From: Thermotogaceae bacterium | Lineage (GTDB): Bacteria; Thermotogota; Thermotogae; B21-G9; HyVt-16 | Assembly (NCBI GenBank): GCA_011043375.1 | Contig: DQYP01000176.1 | Location: 1-8,952 of the forward strand | Length of the DNA: 8,952 bases | Direction: 5' to 3' | Shown: positions 6,491 through 8,952 of the stretch, in pieces | Position numbering within the stretch: the first letter of the stretch is position 1 | Layout: each line of letters starts with the position of its first letter | Notes under the pieces: generated by a model | What the model saw: the letters and a program-made list of their open reading frames with translations, nothing else | Told to the model about the DNA's origin: nothing | Databases searched by the model: none | Made by a program: the position numbers and the translations under genes

Positions 6491-7509
6491 GAAAGAATCA
6501 CCTCTCCTTCTTCAAGTAAAACTTTTAGTAATTTTAGAGTAATGTGATAATCATCTTTGAACATTACAGAACTTGGACCATGAATATATCTACAAGGTAT
6601 AGAAATAACTCCAGCAGGTATTCCGGATAATCTCTTTGCAATGCTTAAAGCATCTGTTCCGCCTGCTGTTCTACGCTTGTATTGGTATTTCACATTTTTC
6701 CTTTCTGCGGTGTTTATGATCCAGTCGTAAACTTTTTTATTTACAACGTATCCTCTATGCATAAAAGTTATCGCTGGCCCATCACCTATGTGAGTAGCCC
6801 ATCTGTATTCTTCAAGTTCTGGATTATCACCAGCTGTCGTCGTTTCAAGTACAATTGCCACATCAGGTTTTATTTCCTCTGCTGCGATACCACTTCCTCT
6901 TAAACCAACTTCTTCTTGAACCACAAAGGCAAAATAAACATCAAAAGGTAAAGCGAGGTTCTCAAATATCAGATCCATCATCAAAGAACAACCGCCTCTA
7001 TCATCGAAAGCTTTGCCGATTAGGTGTGAATCGTATTCTTCAAATGGTACATCAAAAACAGCGTAATCTCCAACATTCACTAACTTCTCTGCCTCGGATT
7101 TTTTACCCATCCCTATATCTACACTAAGATTCTGATACTTTGGAACATCCGTTTTATTCTCCTGAAGATGAATGGCTTTAAAACCGATAACACCTAAAAT
7201 ATTTTTATCCCCTATTCTTAGTCTTTTACCAGGTAATAACCTTGGATCCACACCACCAATCGGTTGAATGGATAATTTACCATCTTCGTTTATTTTAGTT
7301 ACCATGAATCCCACTTCATCCATATGTGCGAAAAAGGCAAATTTTCCTTTGGTGGATGAAAATTTAGATTTCTTCAATGCTATTAGATTACCAATTTTAT
7401 CTTCATAGAGCTCATCAACTTTATCTTTTATAGTTTTCTTTATGAATTCCCTGACTCGTTTTTCGTCTCCAGAAACTCCTGATATTGGTGAAAGTTCGTT
7501 TAGGAACAA
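6487..7509 (-). CDS. M42-family metallo-aminopeptidase, second paralogue
   Basis: This 340-residue M42 peptidase is the middle of the three tandem copies. Its predicted metal and catalytic residues are H62 and D64 (AHMDEVG), D169 (KAFDDR), E199-E200 (QEEVGLRGS), E222 (VLETT) and H310 (YIHGPSS). The fourth ligand is glutamate, where both neighbours have aspartate. The usual H-T/S-P-x-E segment reads HGPSS, lacking the glutamate, so metal geometry or specificity may differ from its siblings. The start is TTG at 7509, chosen because GGAGGG sits at 7522-7517 and because the N-terminus FLNELSPISGVSGDEKRV then aligns with the family. It lies in the same reading frame as the preceding copy, separated only by TAA and one AAA codon. 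By order it should match T. maritima TM1049. Confidence 0.92.
   Translation of the reverse strand: MFLNELSPISGVSGDEKRVREFIKKTIKDKVDELYEDKIGNLIALKKSKFSSTKGKFAFFAHMDEVGFMVTKINEDGKLSIQPIGGVDPRLLPGKRLRIGDKNILGVIGFKAIHLQENKTDVPKYQNLSVDIGMGKKSEAEKLVNVGDYAVFDVPFEEYDSHLIGKAFDDRGGCSLMMDLIFENLALPFDVYFAFVVQEEVGLRGSGIAAEEIKPDVAIVLETTTAGDNPELEEYRWATHIGDGPAITFMHRGYVVNKKVYDWIINTAERKNVKYQYKRRTAGGTDALSIAKRLSGIPAGVISIPCRYIHGPSSVMFKDDYHITLKLLKVLLEEGEVILS
6498..6507 (-). promoter_or_regulatory. Ribosome binding site fixing a GTG start inside an upstream gene
   Basis: GGAGAGGTGA on the minus strand complements the 16S 3' end well (AGGTGA in particular) and ends 7 bases before the GTG at 6490-6488. It lies within the last codons of the second M42 gene, so it supports both the GTG start and coupled translation. 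Confidence 0.75.
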
Positions 7510-7512
7510 TTT

Positions 7513-8529
7513 TTATCCCTCCAAATTAAGACTAATTATATATGATGTTAAAAGTCTAACAGTTTCTTTTAAGTCTTTCAAAGAAACGATTTCTACAGGT
7601 GTGTGCATATATTTCAAAGGAATGGATACCAACCCTGTTTTTATACCTTTTTTCACCAACTGAAGGTTATCCGCATCGGTACCACTTCTTCCAGGTAAAG
7701 GTTCCAGCTGGTAGGCAATGTTGTTATCCAATGCAATTTTTTTCAGGTCGCTGAATATTTCTTTGTCAACCGTTGGTCCAAATCCCAAAGCAGGACCATA
7801 TCCAAGTTTTATATCAGGCGCGGTAGGATCTTTAACATCTGCGTGTGTAACATCCAAGATTATCGCAACATCGGGTTCTATAGCATAACCTCCAGTCGTT
7901 GCACCTATACCGCTGGTCTCTTCCTTAACAGAAAAGAGTGCATAAACATCTACTTCATGTTTTATTTTTGATAATGATTTGAATACCTCAAAAATAACAG
8001 CACAGCTACTCCTGTTATCCAAAGCTTTACCGGTTATCAGACCATCACCGAACTCAGAAGTTGGAACATCAAAAACAGCCATATCACCTATTTTTGGTTT
8101 TTCCACGTTCATGCTCACATCAACGAACAACTCATCGTATTCTATCGCTTTATTCCTTTCTGTACTTTTTTGTAAGTGTGGAGCAAGCATTCCCACAACT
8201 CCCCTGTATATCTTACCGTCTCTTCCAAAAATTCTTAATCTTTGACCGGGAAGTATCTTGAAGTCCACACCACCTACCATATGTATTCTAATGTAATCTT
8301 GACTTACGATCTTCGATACCACCAAGCCTATTTCATCAACATGTGCTTCTAAGAGTAATTTACCTTTTCCATTTCCTCTTTTTATAGCAATCAGATTTCC
8401 AGATTTATCAATCTTAACAGAATCTGAATATTTGCTTATGTTTTTCTTTATCAATTCTACAACCCTTTGTTCATAGCCCCCTGGACCAAATTCATTTGCT
8501 ACGAGTTTCAAGAACTCTTCTAATTTCAT
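7513..8529 (-). CDS. M42-family metallo-aminopeptidase, first paralogue
   Basis: This 338-residue M42 peptidase is the first of the three copies and follows minC by 16 bases. Predicted ligands and catalytic residues are complete: H63 and D65 (AHVDEIG), D171 (KALDNR), E203 and E204 (KEETSGIGA), D226 (ILDVT) and H309 (YMHTPVE). It differs from the other two by KEET in place of QEEV/QEEL, DNR in place of DDR, and a GRSGTDAD segment (280-287) in place of the GGTDA sequence of the others. These traits suggest a separate M42 subgroup, so the triplet is probably not a very recent duplication. The ATG at 8529 has GGAGG (8541-8537) at 7 bases. By order it should correspond to T. maritima TM1048. It may be a subunit of a mixed TET particle, but this is inference. 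Confidence 0.92.
   Translation of the reverse strand: MKLEEFLKLVANEFGPGGYEQRVVELIKKNISKYSDSVKIDKSGNLIAIKRGNGKGKLLLEAHVDEIGLVVSKIVSQDYIRIHMVGGVDFKILPGQRLRIFGRDGKIYRGVVGMLAPHLQKSTERNKAIEYDELFVDVSMNVEKPKIGDMAVFDVPTSEFGDGLITGKALDNRSSCAVIFEVFKSLSKIKHEVDVYALFSVKEETSGIGATTGGYAIEPDVAIILDVTHADVKDPTAPDIKLGYGPALGFGPTVDKEIFSDLKKIALDNNIAYQLEPLPGRSGTDADNLQLVKKGIKTGLVSIPLKYMHTPVEIVSLKDLKETVRLLTSYIISLNLEG
7517..7522 (-). promoter_or_regulatory. Ribosome binding site fixing a TTG start
   Basis: GGAGGG on the minus strand ends 7 bases before the TTG at 7509-7507 and is made from the last Glu and Gly codons (GAG GGA) and the preceding base of the first M42 gene. It decides the start of the second M42 gene, for which there is no ATG at a suitable place. 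Confidence 0.75.
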
Positions 8530-8536
8530 ATTTGTT

Positions 8537-8541
8537 CCTCC
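8537..8541 (-). promoter_or_regulatory. Ribosome binding site of the first M42 gene
   Basis: GGAGG within AAAGGAGGAA lies 7 bases before the ATG at 8529, in the 16-base gap after minC. It is the strongest binding site between minC and the peptidase genes and suggests independent initiation rather than coupling. Confidence 0.8.
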
Positions 8542-8545
8542 TTTT

Positions 8546-8952
8546 TCAAGTCTCGAGAATATCTTCGAATTTTATTTGAGAGTAATTTTCTATGACTATT
8601 CTACCATTTCTAACATGTGCTACACATGGATAATCTCTTGCTCGTTTTTCTCTAAGGACGTATTGTCCTATTTTCAAGTTGGTTGGATTCAATTCTATAG
8701 AAGCAACTAAGGCTTTATCGCCCATTATTTTCCCTGCTGTTACATTCCCTCTTATGGTTCCAAAGACTATTAGATGTCCTCCTACTATCAATTCTGCACC
8801 AAAACTGACGTTTCCAAATATGATAACATTTCCATTGAATTCAAATCTTTGACCCGACCTTATGTTTTTTTTTAAAAATATGGTGGGTTCTTTTCGCAAG
8901 AATGATAACAGTTCTCTTTTTTCGTCCTTGAGTTGTATCACTGGTTTTCCAA
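8546..8952 (-). CDS. minC: Septum site-determining protein MinC, C-terminal part (5' end outside window)
   Basis: MinC inhibits FtsZ assembly away from mid-cell and is brought to the membrane by MinD. Visible here are 134 codons, open to the right edge. They form the C-terminal beta-helix domain: NIRSGQRFEFNGNVIIFGNV, then GAELIVGGHLIVFGTIRGNV, then AGKIMGD, and a final ELNPTNLKIG stretch. The RSGQ sequence (coded at 8860-8849) is the conserved MinD-binding motif. The N-terminal FtsZ-inhibiting domain must lie beyond position 8952, since T. maritima MinC is about 210 residues. The GTG at 8941 is therefore probably an internal valine rather than the start, because the frame continues upstream without a stop. 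The tail (about 110-134) is a short extension after the helix. No minD or minE is seen next to it in this window. TGA ends the gene at 8546. Confidence 0.94.
   Translation of the reverse strand, partial: GKPVIQLKDEKRELLSFLRKEPTIFLKKNIRSGQRFEFNGNVIIFGNVSFGAELIVGGHLIVFGTIRGNVTAGKIMGDKALVASIELNPTNLKIGQYVLREKRARDYPCVAHVRNGRIVIENYSQIKFEDILET

Noticed and set aside
5480..8529. Annotation of the three paralogues as endoglucanases (CelM)
   Set aside because: All carry the complete M42 two-metal aminopeptidase site; the endoglucanase label is a historical misannotation of this family.
8546..8941. GTG at 8941 as the start of a short stand-alone MinC C-terminal protein
   Set aside because: The frame remains open to the window edge (Gly-Lys-Pro before the GTG), there is no visible binding site, and MinC normally has an N-terminal domain upstream.

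Overview
The window reads as a bacterial chromosome segment from the Thermotogota (Thermotoga, Pseudothermotoga, Fervidobacterium or Thermosipho type). The grounds are AT-rich coding sequence, strong GGAGG-type ribosome binding sites, and a gene order of MinC followed by three consecutive M42 peptidases. From memory, Thermotoga maritima has the same order at TM1047-TM1050. The genus is an inference.

Layout: positions 570-8952 hold nine genes, all on the minus strand, so transcription runs from right to left. They are nearly contiguous, with gaps of 2 to 37 bases and one 4-base overlap, which is what one long operon looks like. In transcription order they are: minC (5' end outside the window), three tandem M42 metallo-aminopeptidase paralogues, a degenerate 3-dehydroquinate-synthase-like protein, a membrane-anchored SPOR-like protein, a YhcC/TIGR01212 radical SAM protein, murB, and a Gfo/Idh/MocA oxidoreductase. 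A 14-bp perfect hairpin at 520-556 lies just past the last stop codon and probably terminates the transcript. The operon promoter is not in the window.

Functionally the operon mixes division-site placement (MinC), peptidoglycan precursor synthesis (MurB), a probable septal or envelope glycan-binding protein (SPOR-like), peptide recycling (three M42 enzymes that may build one or more dodecameric TET particles) and three enzymes or pseudoenzymes of unknown substrate. A cell-wall, division and peptide-turnover theme is reasonable, but it is inferred from context.

Positions 1-519 are different. They contain no convincing intact gene. They hold a plus-strand reading frame with a CxxC motif that resembles the start of a decayed transposase, and a textbook sigma-70 promoter on the minus strand (TTGACA, 17 bp, TATAAT at 423-451). 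A near-palindromic LacI-family-like operator overlaps the predicted transcription start. This promoter points left, out of the window, towards an unseen gene or RNA.

The least ordinary items are the 3-dehydroquinate-synthase-like protein, which keeps the nucleotide-binding fold but lacks the zinc histidines and the central catalytic Asp and Lys, and the isolated perfect promoter with its operator. I saw no CRISPR array, tRNA, rRNA, riboswitch or intact insertion sequence.
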